64,000 bases of DNA from assembly GCA_012845835.1 (NCBI GenBank), contig JABAKD010000024.1, forward strand, positions 8,472,603 through 8,536,602, in the 5' to 3' direction. Position numbers and translations under genes: made by a program. The DNA comes from Undaria pinnatifida. Taxonomy: Eukaryota > Sar > Phaeophyceae > Laminariales > Alariaceae. Within the stretch, counting starts at the first letter, position 1, and every line of letters starts with the position of its first letter. Below the pieces are notes generated by a model. It searched no databases and was not told the DNA's origin. It saw nothing but the letters and a program-made list of their open reading frames with translations. Shown piece after piece: positions 1 to 9,189 of the stretch.

Positions 1-420
1 AAATTACGGTGAGGATTTTGAATGATCGGGGACCATTTGGGAAACTCGGTCTTCCGAGACCGTATAATAGGGCCCAGGCGAGGGGGCTAGGGGAGGGAGT
101 AATAAAACTATTACACGTAGTAACAGCGCTATGAACATGGAGTGTTATCGATATAGGTGATTTCATGTTGATACCGTCAGTGCCGTTGGTAGCAGATTAT
201 GCCAGCGGAAACTCCCTCCCACGTCTCAGAGAAAAAAAAAACAACAACAATAGTCCAATTCGAAAGATACAGAACAATTAATATCATTGGCGTTGCACTG
301 TTTTGTTGACATGTGCTTAGGCGATGGGGTTGTCCATCGAGTGAACTGCACATTTTTCTCCCAAAGCCGGCTCTTGGTTGTGGTGTAGATCTCCTAAAAT
401 CGAGGAAGGCGTCAAGGAGT
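1..420. other. No feature recognised
   Basis: I see no exon with flanking splice sites, no family repeat and no RNA motif here. There is only an A-rich run near 230-250. It is probably intergenic or intronic DNA. Confidence 0.4.
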
Positions 421-505
421 CGACGCGTGCTACGACAGAGGTATTAAGGCATACCTTTTTTTGGCGAAAATATTTTCTGAATGCCGGGTCTCTATAACCT
501 GTTGA
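421..505 (-). mobile_element. MITE-A fragment
   Basis: It opens with the MITE-A terminus (CGCGTGCTACGACAGAGGT) and continues into the subterminal segment seen in the 22612-22881 copy (AAATATTTTCTGAATG, then GGGTCTC). The rest of the element is missing, so this is one truncated end. Confidence 0.65.
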
Positions 506-1021
506 CCGTTTTGGGGCCCGTGTATATCTTGATTATATATTTATCGCATCTTGATTATAGTGTATAGCGACCGAAAAACGACGGTGGCGATACTTTCAAG
601 CGTCTACCAGTAGCGTGAGCGCGCAGCAGTACCACCAGGAATATCATGCTGCGCCCTTCCCGTTCGAGTCTTCGCGTTGTTGTCGTTTGGGCATCGCTTT
701 TTTTCACCGCCAACTAGCAGTGGCCGATGCCGTAAACTTCTTTTTTCTCTGCCAATTTTTCCCTCTGAAACCCCGAGCGGGTTCATATTAATAAAATCGT
801 CGGAAGTGGTGTTCGTAGGGCTCGTCAAGCGAGGGTATAGGCTCAGGCAAACCATTGGGGCACTTCTGTACCGTGGCATTACGTGTCAAACTCATCGAAA
901 TTTGGCTTGCTACTCCACCACAGCAGCAGCAGCCCGCGTCTTTTTTCTTTGCGCGAGCACACAACGACACACGCTACAATAGTAGGTGCGCCATTTGATT
1001 TTGCCCTGCAATGGTTCTCGG
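506..1021. other. No feature recognised
   Basis: Short overlapping open frames exist on both strands, but none has a splice-site context or a recognisable motif. A short CAGCAGCAG run lies near 920. Confidence 0.35.
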
Positions 1022-1160
1022 CTTGAAGAGCTCTTACACCTCGCCCGAAAACAAAACAGATTTTGACTCGTAAAACTGAAAAGTGCAACCCGATGAACAA
1101 ACCATCCCACGGGCTTAAGGTACAAAAATATATTCAAATCTGCAAAAGCAGAAAAAAAAG
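1022..1160 (+). mobile_element. MITE-A internal fragment
   Basis: It matches the middle of complete MITE-A copies: GAAGAGCTC, a block reading AAGTGCAACCCGATGAACAA, then CCATCCCACGGGCTTAAGGT. Neither terminus is present. Confidence 0.5.
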
Positions 1161-1164
1161 TAAG

Positions 1165-1640
1165 AAATTTTCAGGGCTTTTCACGGGTCATGACCCGAAC
1201 CGCGGGTCGGGTCAAGGGGGTTTCAACATCTCGCGGGTCGGGTCGGGTCGGGTCGGGTCATAACGTTTTAAAATCTCACGGGTCGGGTCGGGTCGGGTCA
1301 AGAGGTTTTCAAAATCTCTCGGGTCGGGTCGGGTCGGGTCAAGAGGGTTCAAAATTTCGCGGGTCGGGTCGGGTCGGGTCAAGAGGTTTCAAAATCTCGC
1401 GGGTTGGGTCGGGTCGGGTCATCAAGAGGTTTTCAAAATCTCGCGGGTCGGGTCGGGTCATGACCCGCGAGATACGGGTCACTTCGCGGGTCAAGCCATA
1501 ATGACCCGTGAGTTGTTTTGGGCTGACCCGCGGGTCCAACCCGCGGATCTGGCCGGCGGATCCGCCTTTTTCAAACTTACAGCTGAGAGCCACATTGATG
1601 CCGTGCAGGCGCCCCGCGGGTCGGGCCCGCGGGTCCGCCA
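1165..1640. mobile_element. (GGGTC)n TIR element, copy 1
   Basis: The left end carries TTTTCAGGGCTTTTCACGGG, the terminus shared in inverted orientation by copies near 3.2, 48.1 and 50.2 kb. The interior is about six units, each ending in GGGTCGGGTCGGGTC and joined by AAAATCTCGC-type linkers. At 1455-1640 the sequence flips to C-rich GACCCG blocks, so it is an imperfect long hairpin. Four G3 runs separated by TC fit the G-quadruplex pattern. It has no transposase, and open frames here are artefacts of the 5-bp period. Confidence 0.6.
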
Positions 1641-1818
1641 ATAAAATACAAACATTTCCGCTTCCTGCCTCCCTCGTGCCGATGCTCCGATCATATGTCA
1701 TAACAGCGTGCAGAGCAATCACCAGGCAGTACCCCTAGCTACTCGTACCAAGGCATACAGCAGTGTGACGCGAATCCCGTACCTATTGAACCCGTAACAA
1801 CAGTAGTAACATTACGGT

Positions 1819-2140
1819 CATACCAGTACGAGATGCGATCAAACGTAAAAAAGCAAGAAAGGGCAGTCGTCGTCGAAGCAGCAGCAGCAGCAGCAGCACT
1901 GGCAGCAGCAAGCACCAGCAGCAGACCCCGGATTCTCGCGGATCGCAGCCCCTGCTGACAGACCCACCGCCCCAGTTGTGTGCTTGCTGCCGGAGGCGGC
2001 TCAGCTAGGCTGCTTGCCGGGGCTGGAGACTGCACAGATAGAAGATAGATACAGCAGTACTAGTAGCTAGCTCGAGAATTATCATACCAGTACGAAATGT
2101 GACCAAACGTAAAAAAGCAAGAAGAGCAGTCGTCGTCAAA

Positions 2141-2173
<33 letters not shown>

Positions 2174-2675
2174 GCAGGACAGCAGCAGCAGCAGCAGCAC
2201 AGCAGCAGCAGCACCCTGGCAGCAGCAAGCACCAGCAGCAGACCCCGGATTCTCGCGGATCGCAGCCCCTGCTGACAGACCCACCGCCCCAGTTGTGGGC
2301 TTGCTGCCGGAGGCGGCTCAGCTAGGCTGCTTGCCGGGACTGGAGACTGCACACATAGAAGATAGATACAGCAGTACTAGTAGCTAGCTCGAGAATTATC
2401 ATACAAGTACGAAATGTGACCAAACGTAAAAAAGCAAGAAGAGCAGCCGTTCGTTGTCGAAGCAGCAGCAGCAGCAAGCAGCAGCAGCAGCAGCAGCACA
2501 GCAGCAGCAGCACCCTGGCAGCAGCAAGCACCAGCAGCAGACAACGCATCCTCGCGGATCGCAGCCCGTGCTGACAGATCCACCGCCCCAGTTGTGGGCT
2601 TGCTGCCGGAGGCGGCTCAGCTAGGCTGCTTGCCGGGGCCGAAGATTGCACTTATAACTTATAACTAGCTCGCTC
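1819..2675. repeat. Three-copy tandem repeat (264-317 bp units) with CAG tracts
   Basis: Units start at 1819, 2083 and 2400, each with a CATACCAGTACGA-type opening, an AAACGTAAAAAAGCAAGAA block, an expandable CAG tract, a well-conserved ~110 bp block (CACCAGCAGCAGAC onward) and GATAGATACAGCAGTACTAG. Length differences come mainly from the CAG tract (longest in unit 2). The conserved block is open on both strands in all copies, but I see no splice signals or domain. It looks like a young duplication. Confidence 0.85.
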
Positions 2676-2883
2676 ATCGGGTTGCTCGTCGGGTCACCCG
2701 ATGGTCTAGCGGTACGGGCATGTCCATGCATGTGGGATGCGGTTTCTTTCCTATTTCTCGCGCGCACACCACATGACATAATCATCAGCTGTAAACAATG
2801 CCGGCAAAAAACGCAGAGAACACGACATACTGTGAAAAGTACGAGGGACCAAGGACCAACCAACCGACCGAGGTATACATGCT

Positions 2884-3275
2884 TTGACCCGTGACTTTTT
2901 TACTTTGACCCGTGAGAAATGTCACGGGTCAAGTTAACGTGACCCGCCAGACGACCCGAATCTCGCGGGTCACCCGGATTGTCGCGGGTCGGGTCGGGTC
3001 GGGTCAGGACGATTTCAAAATCTCGCGGGTCGGGTCGGGTCGGGTCAAGACGTCTCGAAAATCTCGCGGGTCGGGTCGGGTCGGGTCAAGACGTCTCGAA
3101 AATCTTGCGGGTCGGGTCAGGTCGGGTCAAGACGTCTCGAAAATCTCGCGGGTCGGGTCGGGTCGGGTCAAGACGTCCCTAAAATCTCGCGGGTCGGGTT
3201 GGGTCAGCTGACCCGACCCGACCCGACCCGACCCGCGAGATTTGACCCGACCCGTGAAAAGCCTGGAAATTTTCG
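2884..3275. mobile_element. (GGGTC)n TIR element, copy 2
   Basis: It contains about five ~41 bp units of GGGTCGGGTCGGGTCAAGACGTCTCGAAAATCTC type, then flips at 3206-3240 into GACCCGACCCGACCCG and ends with ACCCGTGAAAAGCC followed by TGGAAATTTTC. That end is the inverted form of the copy 1 start. The arms could fold into a long stem. Confidence 0.65.
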
Positions 3276-3837
3276 ATGATTTTTGATTAAGAAACTCCGT
3301 CCTTCAGAAAAATAAAAAATGTCCAAAAATGCTCCGTATCTCGATTGTGGCATGCGTCACACTCCTCGAGAGGACGGTCGACAAACAAAACCGCTCGTAA
3401 TCTATGAGCGATATATTCACGGGGACTGCAAAGACGCTTTCCGATTGGCCCTGCGCATGCGATCACGTTCTCCCCATGGTTCTACTACACTTCCCATTAC
3501 TTCGTGCGATGTTCTCCCATCCTTCTTTTATCTCAACCGCTACCCCCCTTGGCGCCCACACCCGAGAGTTTTGATTGATTACAACTTATGTGGACGTTCT
3601 TAGTAGAGCTGCACCTGTGGTAATCGGCGTCCGTCTCCGCGACGAGAATGACCGGATCACACCCATCCCGAACCAGGGCAAAACTTCGTGGAAGTCGAGC
3701 CTGAGCGAAAGGGTTGGCGTGAGGGAGGGGGGTGGCACGAAAATCCATGGAGATGTGAGTCGGCAGGATTTCACGACTAAATATTTGACACATGCTGCTA
3801 AACTTTTGGCAAACTCCGAATACAGTTTTTTCATTTA
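3276..3837. other. No feature recognised
   Basis: This is non-repetitive sequence with short open frames on both strands. None shows a domain or a convincing acceptor/donor pair. Confidence 0.35.
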
Positions 3838-3889
3838 GTATACTAATAGTGCTAATAGTAGTAATAGTACTAATACTGTAGTACTAATA

Positions 3890-4180
3890 GTACGGTACAG
3901 GTGCAGCAACCATTGTTGTTTTTTCCCCCTGAAAAATTCTTGGCTTGCTGGCTTGGGGAGCGCTGTTGTACCTATAAACCAAAACCAAAAATTGGTTCTG
4001 AGAAAAAAGAAACGTGGCACCCGATGAGCAACCCAATGGCCAATTATAATTGGGTGTAAAGCAAAATCATATTGAAGAAAAACAAGAGCCTCCTTCTAAG
4101 GGTTGTGGGTTAAGGAGCACCGCCATTCAGATAATATTTCAGCTGAAAAAAGGTACTGCACCTCAATCGTAGCAAGCGTC
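3890..4180 (+). mobile_element. MITE-A copy (diverged)
   Basis: The left part reads AGGTGCAGCAACCATTGTTG, as in the copies at 36.1 and 42.9 kb. The right part has GGGTTAAGGAGCACCG and the terminal CCTCAATCGTAGCAAGCGTC. A short (TACTAATAG)n minisatellite (3838-3895) abuts the left end. Confidence 0.65.
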
Positions 4181-4204
4181 GGCAGTACCTCTATTGTGGG
4201 TATA

Positions 4205-4410
4205 CCGTTAGCCAACTAACTAGTAGTGAGAGTCGGCAAGTCGGCTCGAGAAGCGGTCTCCGATTAGCTCCCCGCGGCCGTGGGGAGCCCTGCCCGAAAA
4301 AGAAAAGAAAACTCCCCGCATAAAAAATCCGTTGTTATACGTATGGAAACCCGATACAAATCGGATTGCAGCACGCCAAGGAAATGTCTAACTAACTAAT
4401 ACCAGGTAAG
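4205..4410. mobile_element. MITE-B fragment
   Basis: AGTCGGCAAGTCGGCT and the block GGGAGCCCTGCCCGAAAAAG match the middle of the long MITE-B copies at 43.99 and 58.97 kb. The ends are degraded. Confidence 0.45.
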
Positions 4411-4429
4411 AATCATACTCCGCCACGGG

Positions 4430-4550
4430 TGCGGCAGAAATTTCTGAGCTCCTAACGCTTTGGGATTCAATATCTCACCCGAAACATGACTTCGAAGGCG
4501 TTCGTTCGCGCAACCCGGCCATATTATTCCTATGCACTAGTTAGCCCTGA
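4430..4550 (+). repeat. Dispersed repeat J
   Basis: It shares ATATCTCACCCGAAA, a GACTTCGAAG block and GTTCGCGCAACCCG with copies at 54060-54195 and 57295-57435 and, inverted, at 18330-18500. At 4.4 and 57.3 kb it is followed by repeat C, so the two may be parts of one larger element. Confidence 0.6.
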
Positions 4551-4574
4551 ACTAAATGCACACGAAAAAAGTAT

Positions 4575-4800
4575 CACACTGACCGATAGTCCCACGCTTG
4601 AGGAGGTCAACCGCACTAAAGAGGTTCGATAGTTCCACGCTTGATGAGCTCAACCGCACTGTAGAGGCCCGATATTTCCACGCTTGAGGAGCTCAATCGG
4701 TCAAAAGGTCAGAAACGCCTGGCCTCCAAAGGTGCAACTCCTCCAGTGGGATTGACTGAACTACAACGTGTTAGGTAGTTCACCATAGCTAGGCCAGGGA
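4575..4800 (+). repeat. Dispersed repeat C with three internal units
   Basis: Three tandem units read GATAGTTCCACGCTTGAGGA then GCTCAACCGCACT and GTAGAGG, followed by GGTCAGAAACGCCTGGCC and AAGGTGCAACTCC. The same order appears at 10.68 and 57.48 kb. Confidence 0.6.
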
Positions 4801-4839
4801 ATGTGCCCCCATTTTTCACTCCTATATTTGAGGTTTTCA

Positions 4840-4935
4840 TCACTCGCACGAGTGACGCTGTACCTCACCGACGAAACTCTTCCAGGCAATTGGCTTGGCG
4901 CAGCGTAGCTCACCATTCCATTGAGGATTCACATC
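4840..4935 (-). repeat. Dispersed repeat I with CACTCG palindrome
   Basis: Its reverse complement matches the two tandem copies at 17195-17400, including GAGCTACGCTGCGCCAA and the CACTCGCACGAGTG palindrome. Confidence 0.55.
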
Positions 4936-4984
4936 GCAAAGTTAGAAGATAGCACCACTCAAGCGTATGACCGCAAATGATCGA

Positions 4985-5249
4985 TTCTACGATACCCTCC
5001 CCCCCCAAACCCCGGCAATTTTCTCTAACGAACGTTTCATAGTCATGGTTCATGGCTGCTCTGCACGAGGAAGGATGCTATGAAGAAAACATCCTCACAA
5101 CTTTTCTTGTTTGCAAAGGACTGCTATTAATACTACTATCGAACGATGACGTCGGGGCGGAAAGGGATACCGTATTTCAGGAGATACGGCCGGGAGCTGG
5201 GTTCAAAACCGGCGATTTCGTTAAAGAAAATTCGGGGGGGCTACCGTAG
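4985..5249 (+). mobile_element. MITE-D copy 1
   Basis: It runs from TTCTACGATACCCTCC to GGGGGGGCTACCGTAG. It shares AACGAACGTTTCAT, ATGGCTGCTC, GGAAGGATG, ATCGAACGATGA and GGAGATACGGCCGGGAGCTG with the copy at 30322-30561, including the ends. At about 265 bp with imperfect terminal inverted repeats and no coding capacity, it is a non-autonomous DNA element. Confidence 0.75.
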
Positions 5250-5366
5250 TAAGACTCGAATGGAAGAGGGGGGCCACTCGCGCGAGTGACCCCGAGCCAT
5301 TGCAACAAGAAAAAAAAAAGTGACCCTCCTCCCGCAGCATGTATTATACTATGGGTTATACTATGG

Positions 5367-5631
5367 GCTACGATAGAGGTGCACCACTTTTTTTTCTAAT
5401 TCTACTCCTCAATTTGGGAGCTTAAGACCTCTCCCAAAAACTGATCGTATGGAGAGAAAAATAAAACCGCTACCGGATGAAACATCCCACGGCCTAGGTA
5501 CATGACGAGAATCAAGAAAAAAAATGAACTTTTCTTTCCGACGGCTTTGGGTTAAGGACCCTCGTCGTTCAGAAAACATTTCAGCCAAAAACAGGTATAC
5601 CTTAATGCCTCCCTCTATCGTAGCACGCGTC
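5367..5631 (+). mobile_element. MITE-A, complete copy
   Basis: Left end GCTACGATAGAGGTGCACC; right end CCTCTATCGTAGCACGCGTC. Inside lie the family's CTCCTCAATTTGGGAGCTTAAG, CCACGGCCTAGGTAC, GACGAGAATC and GGGTTAAGGACCCTCG blocks. At about 265 bp with no ORF, it is non-autonomous. I could not identify a target duplication. Confidence 0.85.
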
Positions 5632-5827
5632 GGCAACAGGAACAAGATAGGATAAGCAAACAGTGTTTTATGTAATATGTGGAAAAAGCGTAATGGGCGC
5701 CCCAAATAATGTTGGAGGTGTCTCTACTAGGAGTAGGAACGGTGCTCCGTCTCGAAAGGGATGCGCGGTTACAATGATCAAATGACTAAGGCAAGCAACA
5801 AATGAAGGCCCCTTCTCCTACCCGTGG

Positions 5828-5897
5828 CTTTGGTCAGTTAGTAGGTTAAAGAGCGCCGTCGGCGAGCAACCTTTTCTTAAGTATCGTAGCACGCGTC
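5828..5897 (+). mobile_element. MITE-A right-end fragment
   Basis: GGTTAAAGAGCGCCGTCGGC followed by ATCGTAGCACGCGTC matches the last ~70 bp of the family. The preceding ~55 bp (near 5770) resemble a stretch near 40.4 kb instead. Confidence 0.55.
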
Positions 5898-6202
5898 AGC
5901 CTTCCAGGCTCACCAGTTGCGCGCAGACATCCTCCTCGCCCCCTTCCAGCACGCCCGCTCCCCCTCCGACTCCCGCCGCCTCTTTATCTTCGCCTCCACC
6001 GATGTTTTTCGGAAAGAACGTGAGCGATGGCTCGAAGACGTGGGTGGCGTAGGAAAGTGACGCCAGATCCCACAAGAGGTCCTCGAATAGTTCGATCCCT
6101 TGGGCCGAAGAGGCCTGTCGTGTTCATCACGGTTTGGGTGTTGGTGTTGGTGTTGGTTTTGGCGTTTGTTTTTGGTGCTGGTTTCGTTTTGGTTTGGCTT
6201 GG

Positions 6203-6441
6203 GACGCGTTCTACGATAGAGGTTCCGAATGACGGGACTACCTAACCCAAATCGTCGGAAATGAACCATTTTGTTTTGAATGATTCTTGTTCCATACCTA
6301 GGCCATGGGATTTTTCCTCCGGTATCTCAGCGGTTTTATTTTGATCAAGATTAGGTTTTAGGCTAAGAAGGGCATGCCTTAAGCTCCCACGGTGAGGAAC
6401 ACTCAGAAAAAAAGTGGTGCAGCTTTATCGTAGCATGCGTC
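6203..6441 (-). mobile_element. MITE-A inserted in TTTGG-rich DNA
   Basis: It is complete from GACGCGTTCTACGATAGAGG to TTTATCGTAGCATGCGTC. GGTTTGGCTTGG-type sequence lies on both sides, so the element landed in existing TTTGG/CTTGG repeats, and a target duplication cannot be told from the array. Confidence 0.8.
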
Positions 6442-6987
6442 TTGGTTTGGCTTGGTTTGGCTTGGTTTGGCTTGGTTTGGCTTGGTTTGGCTTGGCTTGG
6501 CTTGGTTTGGTTTGGTTTGGTTTGGTTTGGTTTGGTTTGGTTTGGTTTGGTTTGGTGTAGTTTGGTTTGGTTTTGTTTTGTTTTGTTTGGTTTGGTTTGG
6601 TTTGGTTTGGTTTGGTTTGGTTTGGTTTGGTTTGGTTTGGTTTGGTTTGGTTTGGTTCAGTTTGGTTTGGTGTAGTTTGGCTTGGTTTGGTTTGGTTCGG
6701 TTTGGTTTGGTTTGGTTTGGTTTGGTTTGGTTTGGTTTGGTTTGGTTTGGTTTGGTTTGGTTTGGTTTGGTTTGGTTTGGTTTGGTTTGGTTTGGTTTGG
6801 TTTGATTTGGTTTGGTTTGGTTTGGTTTGGTTTGGTTTGGTTTGGTTTGGTTTGGTTTGGTTTGGTTTGGTTTGGTTTGGTTCGGTTTGGTTTGGTTTGG
6901 TTTGGTTTGATTTGGTTTGGTTTGGTTTGGTCTAGTTTGATCAGGCTTGGTTTGGTTTCGTTTTGGTTTAATTTGGTTGGTTTGTTT
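6442..6987 (+). repeat. (TTTGG)n pentanucleotide array
   Basis: About 540 bp of TTTGG units, with CTTGG variants at the start and a few TTTGA and TGTAG variants. The 5-bp period keeps several frames open on both strands (repeats of GLVWF and of TKPNQ). These are not evidence of a gene. Confidence 0.97.
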
Positions 6988-7384
6988 TGCGACGGTTCAA
7001 AGACGTGGGAAACGAAGGGCAATGGAGGGGCTAGATCCCGCAAGGTCCTCAAAGAATTCGATCCCTTGGGCGGAAGAGATCCGTCGTGTTCATCACGGTT
7101 TGGTTTTAGTTTTGGTTTCAGTTAGGTTTGGTTTGCGACGGTTCACGGATGGACGTGGGTAACGAAGGACAATGCTGGTGCTAATAGATCCCACGAAAGA
7201 TCTTCGAATAGCTCGATCTCTTGGGCTTCGCACAAGAGGTCTCCCGGTATAGGTCGATCCCTAGAGCCGAAGCACCCTGTCGATGGCCATCATTGCCATC
7301 AAAGCTGTCAGGTGGGGCGTACACAATACATAACGATTGCACAAGGTAGCGTTGGGGATAGACTTACTTCAGCAAGGGTCCCGC

Positions 7385-7535
7385 AACAACGCCGTCTGAG
7401 CAAGATGGTATCCCGATACAAGGCGGTCAAAATCGCTTGGCGCGACTGGGGAATTGCACTCACAACCTGGAAGGAATAAGGCAGCTTCCCTCTATAAGGC
7501 GGTCATATTGCCCTCTGGCACACCACCGTCGTCCT
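7385..7535 (+). repeat. Dispersed repeat K
   Basis: ATCCCGATACAAGGCGGTCA, CGCTTGGCGCGACTGGGGAA, CAACCTGGAA and TTCCCTCTATAAGGCGG recur inverted at 52225-52385. The function is unknown. Confidence 0.65.
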
Positions 7536-8034
7536 GGAGAACTCTGCCCTAGTCGTACTGCTGCATATTTCGGGTAGACGGTTCAAATAGGGTTGACAAT
7601 TGTGTAAAATGATCCTTTCAGAGTGAAGTCTTTTAGTTTGTTGTTTTGGACATACGGCTCTTGCGCAATACCGAGGCACACCATAGCGGGAAATGTAGGA
7701 TCTAGATGATCACTTCTAACTTGACCTGCCGACTGCCCGACGCGAAAAAAGTTGTCCAAAGCTGCGCTTGTTGGTTTTAAGACAGGCTTCGTACTTGAAA
7801 GATACAAAGCACCACCGGAACTTAAAATCTCGGTAAAACTTACCCTTTGCCAACTCCTAGAATTATCCTAGTCTAGTTATCAGTGTTTCGTGCCCATATC
7901 GGGAGTGCGGTGCTGAAAGGGTTAAGAGGCACGCGAAAGCAAAAAAATCACGAAATAGAAAAACGACCCAGGAAACCAGAAAAACATTGTGTAAAAACTT
8001 GTTCGATACGACTGACCCTTAAATCGCAAAAGCG
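7536..8034. other. No feature recognised
   Basis: There are no family repeats and no exon with splice support. A minus-strand open frame at 7583-7807 has no recognisable motif. Confidence 0.35.
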
Positions 8035-8140
8035 AGTACCCCGCTGTTGTTCTTCTGTGTGGAGCTTTACGTACCTGGTCATGGGTCGTTCCCAACGGAA
8101 CAAGAAAAATCGCGATTACTACGAAAAAAAAAACCGATTC

Positions 8141-8417
8141 CACGCGCGCTACGATAGAGGTGCACTGGCTCTTTTTTTCTGAGGTTCTTCAGCTTAGGAT
8201 CGAGAATTAGACATGTCCTTCTTAAACCAAAGACCGATTTGGAGAAAAGTCAAAACTGCTGATCGGATGAAAAATCCCATGGCCTAGGTACACGACGAGA
8301 ATCATGCAAAGCTTTTTTTGCCTATTTCTGACGATTTGGGGTTAAGGAGCCCCGTAATTCAGAAACCATTTTTTTCAGACGAAAACTGCTACCTCTCTCT
8401 CTATCGTAGCACGCGTC
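8141..8417 (+). mobile_element. MITE-A, complete copy
   Basis: It runs from CACGCGCGCTACGATAGAGG to CTCTATCGTAGCACGCGTC with all family blocks (CCATGGCCTAGGTACACGAC, GGGTTAAGGAGCCCCG). It lies between two pieces (8035-8080 and 8540-8612) that both resemble the region at 8960-9070, so it seems to have entered a duplicated segment. Confidence 0.85.
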
Positions 8418-8539
8418 AATCTCATCACATCTTACAAAATTGTACCGTAACATCGATTTACATGGAAATTATTTTTCTAAACTATTTGCGCGTTTTTTCA
8501 CGAATTCTGGCATTTTTTCGTTGCTCGTTAGGAATGACC

Positions 8540-8612
8540 CTAAGAGTAACGCTTGAGTTGTTTTCTGGACACCGAACCAGTGCCACTTTGCTCCTGCATC
8601 TCAACCACAACA
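8540..8612 (-). pseudogene. Diverged partial copy of the 8995-9189 exon
   Basis: On the minus strand it reads VVEMQEQSGTGSVSRKQL, against VVEMQEQGGIGAISGKQL in the intact exon, and then stops. The intronic motif GTACCC(C/T)GCTGTTGTTCTT, downstream of both copies in minus-strand order, supports a segmental duplication. Confidence 0.7.
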
Positions 8613-8684
8613 AACTGAAAAAATTCTAACTATTTTTACCTAAATAAAATGGGTGCGCAGGTCTGGAAAGGTTATCGGTTAAGG

Positions 8685-8935
8685 CAAGCGTACAGTAGAG
8701 TTCTCTCTATAGAGACGGTTGAGTAGTGCCGGTTGCCCGCTACAGTGCTTGTGGTTTTACTTGGCACATATGTGAACAACCAGTACCGGTAGTATGCGGA
8801 GTAGTGCCGGTTGCCCGCCATTGTGCTTGAGGAATCGTGGGGCATAGATGGGAACAGCCAGTAGTGGCAGTATGCGGGGTAATGCCGGTTTTCGCAAAGA
8901 TTATCAGTGCCCGTATATTCGGATGGCACATGCCG
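8685..8935 (-). repeat. Repeat L, inverted, two units
   Basis: Two units of GAGTAGTGCCGGTTGCCCGC followed by GTGCTTG and CACATATGTGAACAACCAGT. The same motif in the other orientation occurs at 12990, 13690 and 14370 inside the 697 bp tandem repeat. Confidence 0.65.
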
Positions 8936-8994
8936 CCACCACGTATAGAGGGGGCATTGGTGTACCCTGCTGTTGTTCTTTCTGTGGGGTCTAC

Positions 8995-9189
8995 CTGATT
9001 GAGTATGACGCTTAGCTGCTTTCCGGAGATCGCGCCGATGCCACCTTGCTCCTGCATCTCGACCACGATGCGCCGCAAAATCTGTAGAGCTCCCTGAAAC
9101 AGCCCCATGCGATGACCCAGCGTCTTAGAGTCCAGCGATACCACGTTTATCAGCGATGGGATGTTTTTCGTGTCGTACTGGCTGTCCAG
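8995..9189 (-). CDS. Internal exon of unrecognised protein (65 aa)
   Basis: The minus-strand segment is exactly 65 codons. It begins after a ...CTCTGACCAAG acceptor (or, 8 nt further in, after GCTGGACAG) and ends at CAATCAG|GTAGAC. The translation begins LDSQYDTKNIPSLINVVSLD, continues through MGLFQGALQILRRIVVEMQE and ends AISGKQLSVILNQ. Composition and third positions look coding, the reading is phase 0 to phase 0, and a diverged copy at 8540-8612 shows similar residues. I do not recognise the family. Its upstream intron is the minisatellite at 9190-10615. Confidence 0.65.

Larger units (their letters stand above)
6025..7300 (+). repeat. Three-copy ~120-150 bp repeat interrupted by a MITE and a (TTTGG)n array
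   Basis: Copies at about 6025-6135, 6993-7110 and 7135-7285 share AGACGTGGG, AGATCCCACAAGAGGTCCTC, TTCGATCCCTTGGGC and GTGTTCATCACGGTTTGG. The unit ends in GGTTTGG-rich DNA, which may be the seed of the pentanucleotide array between copies 1 and 2. Confidence 0.7.

Noticed and set aside
1819-2675. Protein with poly-Ala/poly-Leu tract in three tandem copies
   Set aside because: Poly-residue text is the CAG tract, and both strands are open. The conserved 110 bp block may matter, but there is no start, splice or domain evidence.
2690-2745. tRNA-like ATGGTCTAGCGGTA
   Set aside because: It resembles an A box only. There is no B box downstream and no cloverleaf can be drawn.
6442-7125. Long open frames on both strands (GLVWF-type and TKPNQ-type repeats)
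   Set aside because: They are a by-product of the stop-free TTTGG pentamer in all frames, with no non-repeat coding flank.
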